Of a stretch of 64,000 nucleotides of DNA, positions 33,301-44,307 are shown piece after piece. Where the stretch lies: assembly GCA_023627715.1 (NCBI GenBank), contig JAMAHW010000107.1, positions 58,639 to 122,638 on the forward strand, given 5' to 3'. Position 1 is the first letter of the stretch. The number at the start of each line of letters is the position of its first letter. The DNA comes from Periconia sp. R9002. Taxonomy: Eukaryota; Ascomycota; Dothideomycetes; Pleosporales; Periconiaceae. Both the position numbers and the translations under genes were made by a program. Under the pieces are notes generated by a model. The model had not been told where the DNA came from. It made no database searches and saw only the letters and a program-made list of their open reading frames with translations.

Positions 33301-36300
33301 TGTGTTCTGTGTGGTTCTGTGTTATGTCGAGAGGAGAGGATGGAGATGGGGTAGTGAATCGAGGTACAAAGCTTAGCTCCGCTCGCGCCAACGGATCACG
33401 CACGACGACGTGGTGTAACGATAGGTTGTGCGTAGTGACTAGAAACGATGCAACTTGGGTCAGTAAAGCTCGGGCGGAGAGGGAGTGGAATTGCTGCGTT
33501 TGCGTGGACGTTTGAGGGAAGCCTGTAGGTGAAAGGTCGGCGAAGCTGCATGGGTGCTGCTGTTGATGTCAATCGAAGGTCCGTGCTCCTTATCTGATTG
33601 CCGTGTGGGAGGGCTCCCGACTAATTCCAACTGACCACCTGACTCCAACATCACCTGCCTGATCATTGTTCATGACTATTACAAGATTACATTCCTGGAT
33701 TCTACCGAAGGCATCTCAGAGGAAGCAAACCTTTCACTCTAAGGGCTGATTGATAACTGATGGACAGCACAACAAACTCAACCCCATTTGAGACAAGCAA
33801 ATCCACGCCCTCGAATACCTCACCAAGGGTGTTTTGTCTTCGCAAACGACTAGTGCTCGAATACCTCATATAGTCTGTTCACTCTGCGAGGACTGTCTGC
33901 GGATATTCTTCTATAAAAATATCTCTCGGCCTACCATATTTGTTCTGAAGGATCTATGGGCATGAGAATGCTGCATACAAGTATTGATGACGGTAGCTAT
34001 CTACCGAAAACGTTCCATCGTTGAATCAATTCTGCGTCTGCATCAGCATCCTCTCTTGTCGAGAACTCCGGTATCTGCGATACTTCCCACCGAGTCAATC
34101 AATCCTCGAACTACGTGTCGGTGAAGACTAATATGAGTTCTAACTGACACGTCCGAGAGTTAGCCCTGCTGATGAGGGGTAAATGCACCAGACATGAACA
34201 TGTAGTTTTGGTAGCCACTTCCCGCATACTCGTCTCTCGCGTCCGCACTTTAAGGGATACAGGTTTTTCGAAGCGCAACAGAACCCGTTCACCGCACCAC
34301 CGGTGGCATTTTTTGGAGGGTGTCTTGGGGGCAGTTCCACAGAGGCGGCCTTTGTACTTTGCTCATCAATGTCGTTGTGTATGTAAACCACGTTTCCAGC
34401 GAGAGCTCGGGGAATAGCACAACTACACAAACATGATTCTCATCGAACAATCCATCGCAGTCGGCCAAGATCATCACTAACGGGCCACTTAGCCCTAATT
34501 TTTGGTCAAATACATCCTCGACCAAAATAAGCAAACACGAGCCAGTAGATCAACACATCCTCTTTAAATGTTAGCAATCGACAAATAGCTTCACCCTCTA
34601 CTCCAACTCCTATCCCAAACCCACTTCCCTGACAACACCACATATAAACAGCTCATCTCACAAGAGCAGTACTCTACTCTATGCGCAAACTATACCACCA
34701 ACTACAAGCTGTCAATCATCACATACCTCTCTTCGTCTCGTCACACCTGCTACCATACGAATTTCCGATATGCCTTCTCTAGCAGTGGCATGTTTGAAGA
34801 TCCCGACTTTCCTCCATATAATATCCGATTGCGATTCCAGAATCGCAACAGTCATCTTTTTTCAACAGAGCAGCTCTCGTAGTTGTCCAACTACCTCATC
34901 GGCCCTACACATATTCTCGAACAAAACAGAACGAAGCGCGAGTGAAGCGCGTTAACCCTAAACCCTTTCGAAGCCATCAGAGCTCGCAGCAAGTTCGCGC
35001 CATACTCCGTGTCAATCCTCCACACATCCACAAAAGCACGCGATGATTTCCGCTTATCTGTCTACGCACTCATTGTAGTTTTTACTCTCCTTTGTGCTGG
35101 AGATGCTGATTGGATGTGCAATTGGTTTGAGAATCTCGGGGTGGTTAATGTGGTTAGTTGGTCTGGATCGTCGGGAGGTGAGAAGTAAGATGTTGGTTTT
35201 GTATGCGCTGTATAGCAGGGAGATGGCAGGTTCTCGTTCTCGAGAATGTATGATGCGGGACATGTGGTCATGGAAATATTAAAGGGAGGTGGCGGTTGTG
35301 GGTTTTTGAGTCGGTGATGAGGGAGGGGGTGATTGCATCGACGTCGAGGGATGGACTGATTATTCGGTCGTCTATCCTTTGTGGTTTTTATCCCTTTCTT
35401 TTTATTTGCCTCTTGTTTTCGGACCTCTTTTTGGTTTTGTTTTCCTCTCTGTTTGCCATCGCACAGCAGCGATAGCAGTATAAGCGTGCTTCTCCGTTTG
35501 ACAAAGTACATAAATACTAGTCATTCGCCTTTTTTGCATTTTGCAGTCACCGAATCTAGGTTTGTTTTTGACCTTTTACCTTTCCTTCCCCATCTACCCC
35601 CACCTACCTACCTACCTCCCCATCTCCCCGTCCCGTCCCGTCCCATCTCCCACAACCAACAACAATCTTATCAGATCCTCAAAAATCCTACCCAACAGAC
35701 CAAGCTAGTCAGCCTAACCTTCCTAATCCAGTACCCCTTCTCTACTAGGCTGAAAAACGTCTCGTTCACCTCATATGTCGATCATGAGTGGAGTAGATGG
35801 ATTAGACTAGAGTGCAGTAGATGGTGCGGCGGCGGCTGTTGTTGTACGGGTTTCACTCCGGATTGGGGTATTATTGGGTTGGGTGTTTGGTTTAGTTGTT
35901 TTTCTGTTCGTTCATTATTTCCATGCGGGGGTGGGGGTCTTTGGTGGTGGGGGATATCCAGGGAGGAAGGAGCGAGGAGGGAAGAAGGTTTCGAAGGGAG
36001 ATTGTAGAAGAGTGTTGTATCGTACTATTGATGAACGAAGTCCCACTCCGTAAATTGTTGCTAGTAAGGATATTTCCCTGCGCTAATTAATATCTATTCT
36101 CGAAGGAGGAAATATTTAGATGGATGGATAGAAGTCGGCATATCGTGATCTCAAAACGCCGACGTTGTGATATTCAAACTTTGATGAACAAGGTTATTTT
36201 TCGGGGGAGGAGGAGGGGAAGAGGAGGGGGTTGGGGGCGGGAATGAATGCCGAACCACGAACGACCATGGTAAACATACAAACCTCCCAGACAAACCCCT

Positions 36301-36764
36301 CACCCCAAAGAAAGAATGAAACGCACATAGACAATTTTGGGAACAAATTGAATAAAATGAACGTGTGTATCATATTCGCGTAGACGGCTAGATAGACAGT
36401 GAGAGTATCGTTCGCGAGTCCGATCTTCCCACATGTGCCACCCATGCGTCATCATGGCTTCGTCTAAAGTTTCGTCTATAGAATTTCCGCCCAAGGTTGT
36501 CATCCCTACCATGACCAAAACAAGAATTCCCCAAAAAAAGGTATATCAATCCGAAACTTCCTCCGTTTTTTCCCCAATTCGTTTCCATGTCGTGACGTTA
36601 AAAAAAACAATGTACAAGAAGAAGATAAACAGGGTGGTTCCATGTATGGAAGGAGCGTCGAGAAGGATATCATAAACAAAAAGAGGCTCAGCCATTCAAA
36701 GGAGCGGCGAACACAAGAAAGAAAACAAGAAGACAAGAGAAGCAGAATAGTCATCATAGATGCT
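33301..36764. other. 3.5-kb gene-poor region
   Basis: I find no frame with recognisable domains or paired splice signals. The longest frame (35381-36007, +) is low-complexity. CTACCTACC/CCCGTCCCGTCCC-type simple repeats occur at about 35598-35645. A two-unit telomere-like AACCCTAAACCCT is present at 34954-34966. An unrecognised lncRNA or a decayed gene cannot be ruled out. Confidence 0.4.
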
Positions 36765-37319
36765 CTAGCAGAGGTCGATAACAACACCGAGTTGGCTCTC
36801 GGAGTATCCCTCGCCAGCACCGCATCCGGCAGTAGGCTGCTGAGCCATAGCGGTGGCATAGGGGTCGCAGTAGCCCTGTTGGCAGCAGTCAGGGCCGGTG
36901 CACTTCCAGGCCTTGCAGTTGTCGTTGCCGCGCATGGCCCAGGCAGTGCCGGCGCAAGCGCTCACGTCGCTGCCGCTTGCAACGCAGTCGATGAAGGACA
37001 TGTCGTACCAGAGCATGCTACCACTGAGGCCGTACTCGAACTGCATGGGCTTGGTCTCGCCGGATCGGTACACCTTGAGCGCGGTGTTGCCGCCGGAGCA
37101 GTCGCTGAGACTGTCGGTCCAGGTGGAGCCAGGAGCGATGGTGCCTCCTTGACCAGCGGTGCAACCGCTGCCTGGGAAGGCTTCGACGGAAACGGCGTAT
37201 GGGCAGTTGTTGTAGAAGCTGACTTTGCCGGCCTGGAGGGAGGAGGCGCGTGATTGTCTAGCGGGAGCGCAGAGAGCGAGGACCGGGAGGGCCAGAAGGG
37301 TGAAGAGTTTAGAGACCAT
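36765..37319 (-). CDS. Secreted Bys1/thaumatin-like protein
   Basis: This small secreted Cys-rich protein has 184 residues in a single exon. The start at 37319 (MVSKLFTLLALPVLALC) supplies a clear signal peptide, with cleavage expected after the Ala/Pro-rich segment. The mature part begins with a strand typical of the thaumatin-like fold (KVSFYNNCPYAVSVEAF) and has the Bys1-like pattern GGTIAPGSTWTDSLSD and FEYGLSGSMLWYDMSFIDCV. The C-terminal third holds many Cys residues (KCTGPDCCQQGYCDP). The frame is open 72 codons upstream, but those residues are not signal-like. In the family these proteins are cell-wall or secreted antigens of uncertain function; some are developmentally regulated. The flanks are long and gene-poor. 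Confidence 0.85.
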   Translation of the reverse strand: MVSKLFTLLALPVLALCAPARQSRASSLQAGKVSFYNNCPYAVSVEAFPGSGCTAGQGGTIAPGSTWTDSLSDCSGGNTALKVYRSGETKPMQFEYGLSGSMLWYDMSFIDCVASGSDVSACAGTAWAMRGNDNCKAWKCTGPDCCQQGYCDPYATAMAQQPTAGCGAGEGYSESQLGVVIDLC

Positions 37320-38599
37320 TTTTGCTTTTGTGATTGGTTGGTTCTTGGGGTCGAGACTCAAAGTAATGACGTTGGTGTCTTTTTCGGAGATCAGAGAATG
37401 TGAGGTTTGGAATTGGTGATTTGGACTTTTGCGAAAATGAGCGATCAATCCAGTGCGCGTCGCGATGGTGGTTTTAAAGGAAGGTAGTCGAACACCTGGT
37501 TCGGTACAAAGATGGAGAGAGAGAAAGTGGTTCAATCGATAAAAAGAATGTGTCGATTTGATTCAGAAAGTTGTCAGTCAAGAGGTCATCGAGTCTTATA
37601 TACCCATCTTTCCGCGCGCCAGGTACCAGAGGTGATACGCCCTAGAACCACCCGGATGCCCCCACTGCAACGTCAACCGTGGTAACAGAACACGGCCGGT
37701 GTTTTTTGTTGAGAAACGGTGCTTCGTAAGTGGACAGCAAAGAGCCAGGGTGTCAAGGGTGGGAATAAAGTCGTGGTTCCTGGACGCTAAACGGTAAGCG
37801 TCAGCGACGTTGCAAGACCAATAGTGAACGATTCCAACTTAGCAGCGGCAAGGCATTTTTAGCTACTTTCCCTCCCGCCTTTGCAGTGAACCGTCAGCCG
37901 TGTTCCTTCCAGTCTGGATATTCCCGGTCCTCGTGAATATGTCAACTTTGTTCCTTCGCGGCATTGGTTTTCCAAGGACAGCTAGTCCGATGCCCTGTTG
38001 TGTCTGGACCTCAAACCAAGAAAAACAGCAAGGAAAAAAAAGAAAAGAAAAAAAAATCATCAATGGTAATCTCCACCAATGTACGCTGACGTATCGGTGG
38101 GGATGGACAAGACTCAGCATCAGATTGGCTGACATGCAGAATACACGTAAAATTACTGGGGTGGGAGTGGTTGTCATGCCGTTGCTGAGCTGTCGCGACA
38201 ACGGAGGCCCTGTGTGTAGTTGCTTTTTCCTGTTATATCACAGATGATTCGCTCGGCGCCGAAGAGTCCACGGCATGCATATGGATGGAGACGGAGAGCC
38301 GTCGGTCGCGTACTACTAAGTATTACGCGGTCAGACATACCGTCGTCGTCTCCCCAGGCAGCCTTCACGGCATCTCATTTCCCCGCTTCCTTTGCTCTTA
38401 CAATGATGTGACAACACGTCGCACCTCGTCAACAGTCATTAAAGTTCAGGCTGGGCGTGAGGAACACGCTCCATCGCCTTGGTAACGTGCCGCAGATGGT
38501 CGCAAAATAGACTTTGCGAGATTGATACATACGCGCGTCATATCACGTGTAGCTGTAGTCATATCTCCATCGTACTTGGAGCAGCCGGCTTACGCTAGA

Positions 38600-38642
38600 C
38601 TATCGATAGCAGGAGTCCAGTGTGCGAGTGGGCTATCGATAG
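38600..38642. repeat. Pair of ATCGAT palindromes forming an 11-bp inverted repeat
   Basis: CTATCGATAGC (38600-38610) and GCTATCGATAG (38632-38642) are reverse complements separated by 21 bases, and each core is itself palindromic. The spacing of 32 bases is about three helical turns. A dimeric-protein site is possible but not shown. Confidence 0.6.
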
Positions 38643-39960
38643 ATGTGTGGAGACGTCAACGACAATTTTGCAGGGAAGAGGAAAAGAAAAATGCATGAAA
38701 AAAATCAACCCTGCACCGCGGATAGGTGGAGCTTGGCTTTTGGGCTTCAATGCATCGTGGCAAGCCGTTGGCCAGGACACTGGACGATCCTCAGGTACCG
38801 ACCAATCAATACTGGTGCCTTATGATGTTCGACTGCAGACTGCCGAGATGCCTAGATGCTCATTATGCTTTTTGCGGTCTAGGGCGGGCTGACAAGCCTG
38901 TTCTGACAAGCACCGCGCGAACTGGTGGATGCCCGCGCTTCGGGATGTACTGCAGGGGTAAACTAAACACACATCGAAACGGACTGGTGCCACGCGGCCA
39001 GCTTTCGTTTGAAGACCTGGGGAAGGGTGGTCGCAGAGGATAAGGGTCGAAGCCTCGAAGAAGAGACGGCTTCGGGAATAGACGTCTTCGACTCTCGAAA
39101 ATAGCTGCGGACATACACAGGCAGTATAATGCGAGCATCGTCTGCGATGGCTGGGTGGGGAGCATCGCCACCTAGGTCATTCCAGCGATGCGAGGCTCCA
39201 TCGTGCCGAAGTTGTGGCGTACTAACGGCAAGGCGAGGAAAAATTCGAATGCTGCACAGCCCGCAGAGGTCTAGACAGTTGGATAGAAGAAAACTTGGAA
39301 GGTTGGTGGAGTGGTGGAGTAAGATGTCGTCCAAAGACTTTCCTCCGTTGGGAAGGTGGTCCGCGCCCGTCATAGGGCCAGTCACGTGCCCACTCTATGG
39401 TTCTTAACTAAACTCCACTCCTTGTTTTCAACCCACAAAAATTAGTAATTGGTGTGAATATAGGCTTGAGTCACAGTAAATTGGTTTGCTCCATCTCGGA
39501 GCCGCCGTCTATATGCAGTTCCAGGCCTTTTCCCCATATTGTTCATTTTTCAGGCTATTTTTCCACGGTCTTAGCATTGGCAACTAATGAGACGGAATCT
39601 TGAACCAGTAGGTGATAGTTCTACCTATCCTGTCTTTCTACAGATTGAAATTGCTGCCGCTGCGTGGCACTAGCTAGGGTTGATACACGTCTGGGTTGCA
39701 ATATCCGGAGAACTCCGTTACCCGCTGCTATTGATATTGATGTACTCAAGTGGTGTACTTTGTGACAGCCATCAGGAACTACAACCCTAGTACCTGTTAA
39801 AACATTTTTGACTTCATGGTCTATCTACATAGTAGATTGCGGTTAACCTGCCATGTTGAATTCGCCAAGGTACGAATGTAGTATTCTCCACTTGACAAAT
39901 TGATCAATATACGTTGCTTTGTTAGTCGACGGCCCGGCTCATCTTTTTCTATTGGCAGTC

Positions 39961-40485
39961 TTAATAAGAGTCCATTATCCAGTCTACGAGGTCATTTGAA
40001 TCCGAGAGAAAATTAATGGTTCTGATGCATGGCCGAAAAATATATTGGGACAGCCTTTTGTATGTAGAGATTTTTGTGGTTTTGATGGGATCAACGATGG
40101 TGGACTGAGAACGAGGCACCATAGTAAGCTGCAGCTTTCGCCTCAGGCTCATCGTTTTCGGCTTAGAGTTGGGTATCATGAGGTCGGTTGCGTTAATATA
40201 GCCGGATTTGATGTCGAGTTCTTCAAATGTGCTTTGTATTCGACATTCTTCAGAACTGCTATCCATATATAGTAAATCCTGCGCAATCCCGAGGTAACCG
40301 GTAACTAAGGCGGTGGGTGTCTTGAGTGCGGTGATGAACTTGTGTAGATCAGAAATATCAATTGCTAAGAGCGAGCAACTTGGAAGTGCGCACGCGTAGG
40401 GCATAGCTGAGTCAATGCAATTACGCCGGGAGCTCCCATATTGGGAAAAGCATGGCAGAGACTTGTTCTGTTTCCCAAGCAGCAA
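39961..40485 (-). CDS. Doubtful hypothetical protein or gene remnant
   Basis: This uninterrupted 174-codon frame has fairly normal amino-acid composition (for example LHKFITALKTPTALVTGYLG and NFLSDSNDLVDWIMDSY). I recognise no domain, signal peptide or membrane helix. It sits alone in a gene-poor stretch, with no splice-linked partner frame that I could find. It may be a fragment of a decayed gene or a chance frame. Confidence 0.25.
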   Translation of the reverse strand: MLLGKQNKSLPCFSQYGSSRRNCIDSAMPYACALPSCSLLAIDISDLHKFITALKTPTALVTGYLGIAQDLLYMDSSSEECRIQSTFEELDIKSGYINATDLMIPNSKPKTMSLRRKLQLTMVPRSQSTIVDPIKTTKISTYKRLSQYIFRPCIRTINFLSDSNDLVDWIMDSY

Positions 40486-41284
40486 GGTGAAGATGAAGAT
40501 TCATAAGATCCTCCAGACAGATCTTATCATTCCGTGATGCGAAAGTGTTACTGTTTCACTTCTTCAAGGCTGTAAATCGTCGCACAACCTTAAGTGGGGA
40601 AGTAACAATGCGTTTGACCTATCAATTGATAGTATGTAAGACTCAATGAGCAACTCCAGTTCTTGTATTACAGCACATGGCCGCCCGACAGAAAAACCAC
40701 GCTAGATCAAGCAAGTATCGCATCTATTTTTATAACGACCCTTGTGTATAACCCCTCCATCAATAAGCAAACACCGTCATCAAAGTCGTTTTGCGAAAAT
40801 TGATAGGCAGTGGTTGTTGTTTTAACCATCAACCCCACAGATGTTAGCATCTCGCTTGTGGGGGTCTCCACAGATCGTCATGATGATACGATGATGATCA
40901 TCATTCATCTTAGCCTAAGCATCGTGCCTGCGACGGCGATTTATGGGAAATCAAATGCGATGTTGGAAATGCGATGTGTTGCAATCCTGACGATTTCCCT
41001 TGCTCTAGTGTAAATCAAGGGAGATTATGACTGCTTGATTCCCGGACTCAACCCCAGTTGGCATTCAAAGAATCTGCTTTGGGCAAGGGCTGCATGTTTT
41101 CAGAATGATTGCCAAAGTTTGATCACTTTGTTCGTAGCCTATAACTAATGTCGTCAATTACTAGGGTCTTCAACTACGCGAGTAGGCGACCACTAGCACT
41201 ACCACAGACCCAACCCTATGATTTCCAACCAAGAAAATCCCGTAATACGTCATCAACACTGCAAACCGTCTTTCCACCTGATTT

Positions 41285-42376
41285 TTAAAGATTAAATCCT
41301 GTAGAAGCATGCATAATCGGACGTTCGAGCCCAATATCCCCGAAGGTATTAGCATGGGGGACTGTCTCATCACCACCAGCCAGCTCGACATCATTTCCAT
41401 CCACGGCCCGTCGCAACCTAGCAGCGACAGCATCCGCAGTATATCTAAACGGTATGTACACCAGCGCGGCACAAGCCGTTGTAACGAGCGGACCGAACGC
41501 AAGAATCACACGCACCGCTTCTGCGTTCGAGTTGGCGGAGCCTGCTATTCCCAGTCCGAAATGGGCAGCGAGGAGGAGACTGCAGAAGAGGTATATCGGA
41601 CGCTTTACCCCGAGACTCGAGTAAGAGAATCGGAGAAATGCGAGGTATGTTACGGCCCAAAGGACCTGGACCAGCGAGCGAAGTATTCTGTGCTCGTGTT
41701 CTTCTGGCAGGCTTGGAAGTGCAATTCCCGCGGATCCGGATATCACTCCCGCCAATGCCCGCTTGTTACCCAGCCAATGAGGGGTGTACAGCAGGGCTAA
41801 GCAAGGAACACCAGATGTTGAACAGATGAGGAACAGCGATAATTTCAGACGTATATTTCTTTGCGACTTCATGTACCCGCGATGTTGGCCGGCTACTTCG
41901 CGCACTCTCTCAGGACGGGATTTCCCCCAAATTGAGGGTAGTTTCGGATACCCGGGGGTGGTGTCCCAAATGCCGTCGAACCTTAGGTTGGACAGATCAT
42001 CAGCGCCCCAGATTATGGGATCGTCCGACAGACCTTCAATCTCGTCCTTGAAATAATTGGCCATTTGTGCCAATTGCTCGAGCTCTTTTCGTACTGCAAG
42101 ACATCCCAGATCTCCAATGTTGCTCAGCTTCTCGGATGCCACTGGGCAGAGCGGAATGGATGTATTGACCGTCAAGTATTTGCGTTGATAGCACTTCCAG
42201 ACGTCGTCTTTGGATGTAACCAATTTCTTCTCAACCTTCGGGGTAACACCGTAGAATTTTGAGCCCATCTGAGGTACTGCTGGGCTGGACTGGCTTGGTG
42301 TCGGCTCGATGGGTTTGAACTCGTGGACCTGAAGCGCAAAAGGCGTGTGATTAGCGCCTTGACTATTTGGAGTCAT
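41285..42376 (-). CDS. Unrecognised multi-pass membrane protein
   Basis: This intronless frame encodes 363 residues starting MTPNSQGANHTPFALQV. The first ~170 residues are soluble and include WKCYQRKYLTVNTS and a segment with several Asp/Trp residues (DPIIWGADDLSNLRFDGIWD). Four or five hydrophobic segments follow: around LSLFLICSTSGVPCLALLY, ALAGVISGSAGIALPSL, LVQVLWAVTYLAFLRF, PIYLFCSLLLAAHFGLGIAG and VILAFGPLVTTACAALVYI. The tail is short and cytosolic-like. I do not recognise the family. It is divergent from another unrecognised protein of the same general plan (soluble N-terminal part, then a helix bundle) whose start is 568 bases away. The two may be functionally linked. Confidence 0.65.
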   Translation of the reverse strand: MTPNSQGANHTPFALQVHEFKPIEPTPSQSSPAVPQMGSKFYGVTPKVEKKLVTSKDDVWKCYQRKYLTVNTSIPLCPVASEKLSNIGDLGCLAVRKELEQLAQMANYFKDEIEGLSDDPIIWGADDLSNLRFDGIWDTTPGYPKLPSIWGKSRPERVREVAGQHRGYMKSQRNIRLKLSLFLICSTSGVPCLALLYTPHWLGNKRALAGVISGSAGIALPSLPEEHEHRILRSLVQVLWAVTYLAFLRFSYSSLGVKRPIYLFCSLLLAAHFGLGIAGSANSNAEAVRVILAFGPLVTTACAALVYIPFRYTADAVAARLRRAVDGNDVELAGGDETVPHANTFGDIGLERPIMHASTGFNL

Positions 42377-42944
42377 CTTGATGGAATTTGATGGGCAGGC
42401 AGTGATATAGATTGGTTCCAGTTTCTTCCAATGCGGTGGCCAAGTTGATAGAGGCGGAGTGATCAGTTTCGTCGACGGTTCATTCTCAATGAGAACAGGA
42501 TCGGGTGTCTTCGTTTCGATGGCAACAGAACGAAATCTCTATGTTTGAAGAATTTTCGGGTGTGACACCTTCGATAAGTGAAACGACGTGGAAATTCGTG
42601 GGAGAACAGAAGGGTCGACAACCTACGTCCAGCAAAGAAGGCTTGGTCTTCCGACCCCACGAAACACACTGTCCAATGCATGAATGCCCAAGTAGCCCAA
42701 AGTGAGGGGTATAGGGACCGGTGAAGAGACATGACGTGGCAAGGCTCTCGCGCGGCGTTTTTGTTCAGCCTTGCTGCAGTCCCTCTTCAGCTTACGAACA
42801 ACGAGAAACCTACACTAGCCGGCCCTCGAAAGACATCGCAGAGACTCAATACCATAACCATCACAGATACTCAGTACCATACCCATCACATATACTCAGG
42901 TCCATAACATTCAACACGCAGAGAACTCACTACCCGATTGCCCA
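42377..42944. promoter_or_regulatory. Divergent promoter with 25-bp tandem repeats
   Basis: This 568-base interval lies between the start codons of the two divergent membrane-protein genes. It carries about two and a half copies of a 25-base repeat at 42844-42905, just upstream of the plus-strand gene. No coding sequence is recognisable. Confidence 0.5.
42844..42905. repeat. 25-bp imperfect tandem repeat
   Basis: Unit 1 (42844-42868) and unit 2 (42869-42893) share ACTCA-TACCATA-CCATCACA and differ at three positions. A partial third unit starts at 42894 (ACTCAGGTCCATAAC). It lies 40-100 bases before the start codon at 42945, so it may sit in the promoter or the leader. Confidence 0.75.
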
Positions 42945-44157
42945 ATGTCGCCACTGACCACAAGTATGATTGAAGTCAAATTGATGAACACGACCAAATC
43001 TGCCCAGATGGACCCTAGAGACGGTGGGATCCCCGACCCTTTCCCAAAAACTTTCCAGGACGTCGTTAGCATCGAACCGGCTCCCAATTTGCCCTTTGGT
43101 ACTTCTGATAGATGGAATTCTCGCAGCCACTGCGTAAGTGCTCCACTGTCAGAAGCGAAGAAACGGCCGTACGCGAAAAGATGGTCGCTTCGATTTTTAG
43201 AATGGAACAGAGAGTTCCTTGACAGAGTCTTTGTCACCAAGTCAAATGATGACCACCTGGAAAGGATTTTTCGTAAGCAGTAAGTATCTTGAGGCAGGGC
43301 ATATGTTTTTATTGTGTGTCTACACTGACGATTGAGCCAGTTTAAACAAAGAGGATGACGACACGACCTTGACAGGTGGTCGCGACATGATCCCTCTCAA
43401 CGTGAACTTGTATTTGCACGAACGAGAACCCCACAAGCCTGACCGACGTCCGGTACATATCTCACATCTGGACGCGGATTCCTTGGATGCATTGGCCAAA
43501 ACTGCTGCATCGCGTGACAATTTGGATAACGGCTGCTCTGCGTTGGACGATATTGGCAAGCAGGGCTGGAATAAAGAGCTGGATCAGGCCAACAATTGGA
43601 TGGATGTGGATAAAGCAAGAGAGTTTGAGCAAGCACTTGACGGGACGCAGTATGGTCAACCCAGGAAACGTCCACTGGCACATGCCGCCACACGCGTCCG
43701 CCCATCACGCGCAGCGTACGTACTGGGCATTACAACAGCGCTGCCATGTGTCATGTGCGCCTGTACCATGAGCGCCTATACCAGGAGCAACCTGCGACGG
43801 CACTCGACTCACTCCCACGAAAATGCAAACACTCCACTCGGGCTTGCATCTTTTATCACGCATCCTTCACCAGAAACGTTCGTGGTGGCAACAATAGTTC
43901 ATGGGGTGACGGCATACTGGTATTACATCGCTCGGTCTGAGGATCGCTTTCGGGAGTGGTTTGTTGCTGTTGGGCTTATCTCTGGAACTTTGGCAGGAGT
44001 TTTGACGGGCGCGAGAGTCCAGGATATCTTAGTTGGCATACTTCCTATCATGCTGATTGCCAGCCTGGTCGTGTGCACGGGTGCGAATTCTCTCTGGTAT
44101 TGTTGGCAGTGCCGCAACGGTAAGAATCCGGCCGGGGAGGGAGATGGATGGTGCTGA
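42945..44157 (+). CDS. Unrecognised membrane protein with four predicted helices
   Basis: The product is 383 residues in two exons. The intron at 43280-43340 (GTAAGT..GAGCCAG with a CTGAC branch) joins IFRKHLNKEDDD. The N-terminal ~220 residues are soluble; they include LRFLEWNREFLDRVF and a DxD-rich segment (HISHLDADSLDALAKTAA). Four hydrophobic stretches follow: AAYVLGITTALPCVMCAC, FVVATIVHGVTAYWYYIA, WFVAVGLISGTLAGVLTGA and ILVGILPIMLIASLVVC. The end, WYCWQCRNGKNP, has a CxxC-like pair. I do not recognise the family. It is divergently paired with the minus-strand membrane protein at 41285-42376 and followed 90 bases downstream by a strong hairpin. Confidence 0.65.
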
Positions 44158-44246
44158 GAATGTTATTGATTATCTCGATCTTCGGGGCTCTCGAAGAAAC
44201 ATCTTTCCATCACCTCACCTATAGATGATGGAGAGGGGCAACCGAC

Positions 44247-44307
44247 CTGCTCAAAGTTATCGCCCGCCACCGACCTGCTCTAAGTGGCGGGCGATAACTT
44301 TGAGCAG
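44247..44307. repeat. Perfect 23-bp inverted repeat with 15-nt loop
   Basis: Bases 44247-44269 and 44285-44307 are exact reverse complements (arm begins CTGCTCAAAGTTATCG). The loop contains a second copy of CCGACCTGCTC, also present at 44242-44252, so a direct repeat overlaps the inverted one. It lies 90 bases past the stop codon at 44157, where it would fold as a strong RNA hairpin in a long 3' UTR or extrude as a cruciform. It does not look like a known transposon end. Confidence 0.9.

Larger units (their letters stand above)
37320..41284. other. 4-kb gene-poor region
   Basis: It contains the promoter of the Bys1-like gene, two identical CTATCGATAG palindromes at 38600-38642, and one 174-codon frame at 39961-40485 of uncertain status. 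Purine-rich A/G runs occur at about 38030-38060. The rest is featureless to my reading and fairly AT-rich after 39.4 kb. Confidence 0.4.

Noticed and set aside
34954..34966. Telomere-like AACCCTAAACCCT
   Set aside because: Only two units, inside ordinary intergenic sequence; chance is a sufficient explanation.
35381..36007. 208-codon frame in the gene-poor region
   Set aside because: Dominated by pyrimidine simple repeats with no domain or splice partner.
36642..37253. 203-codon plus-strand frame across the Bys1-like gene
   Set aside because: Ala/Val/Gly-rich shadow of a clear secreted protein on the minus strand.
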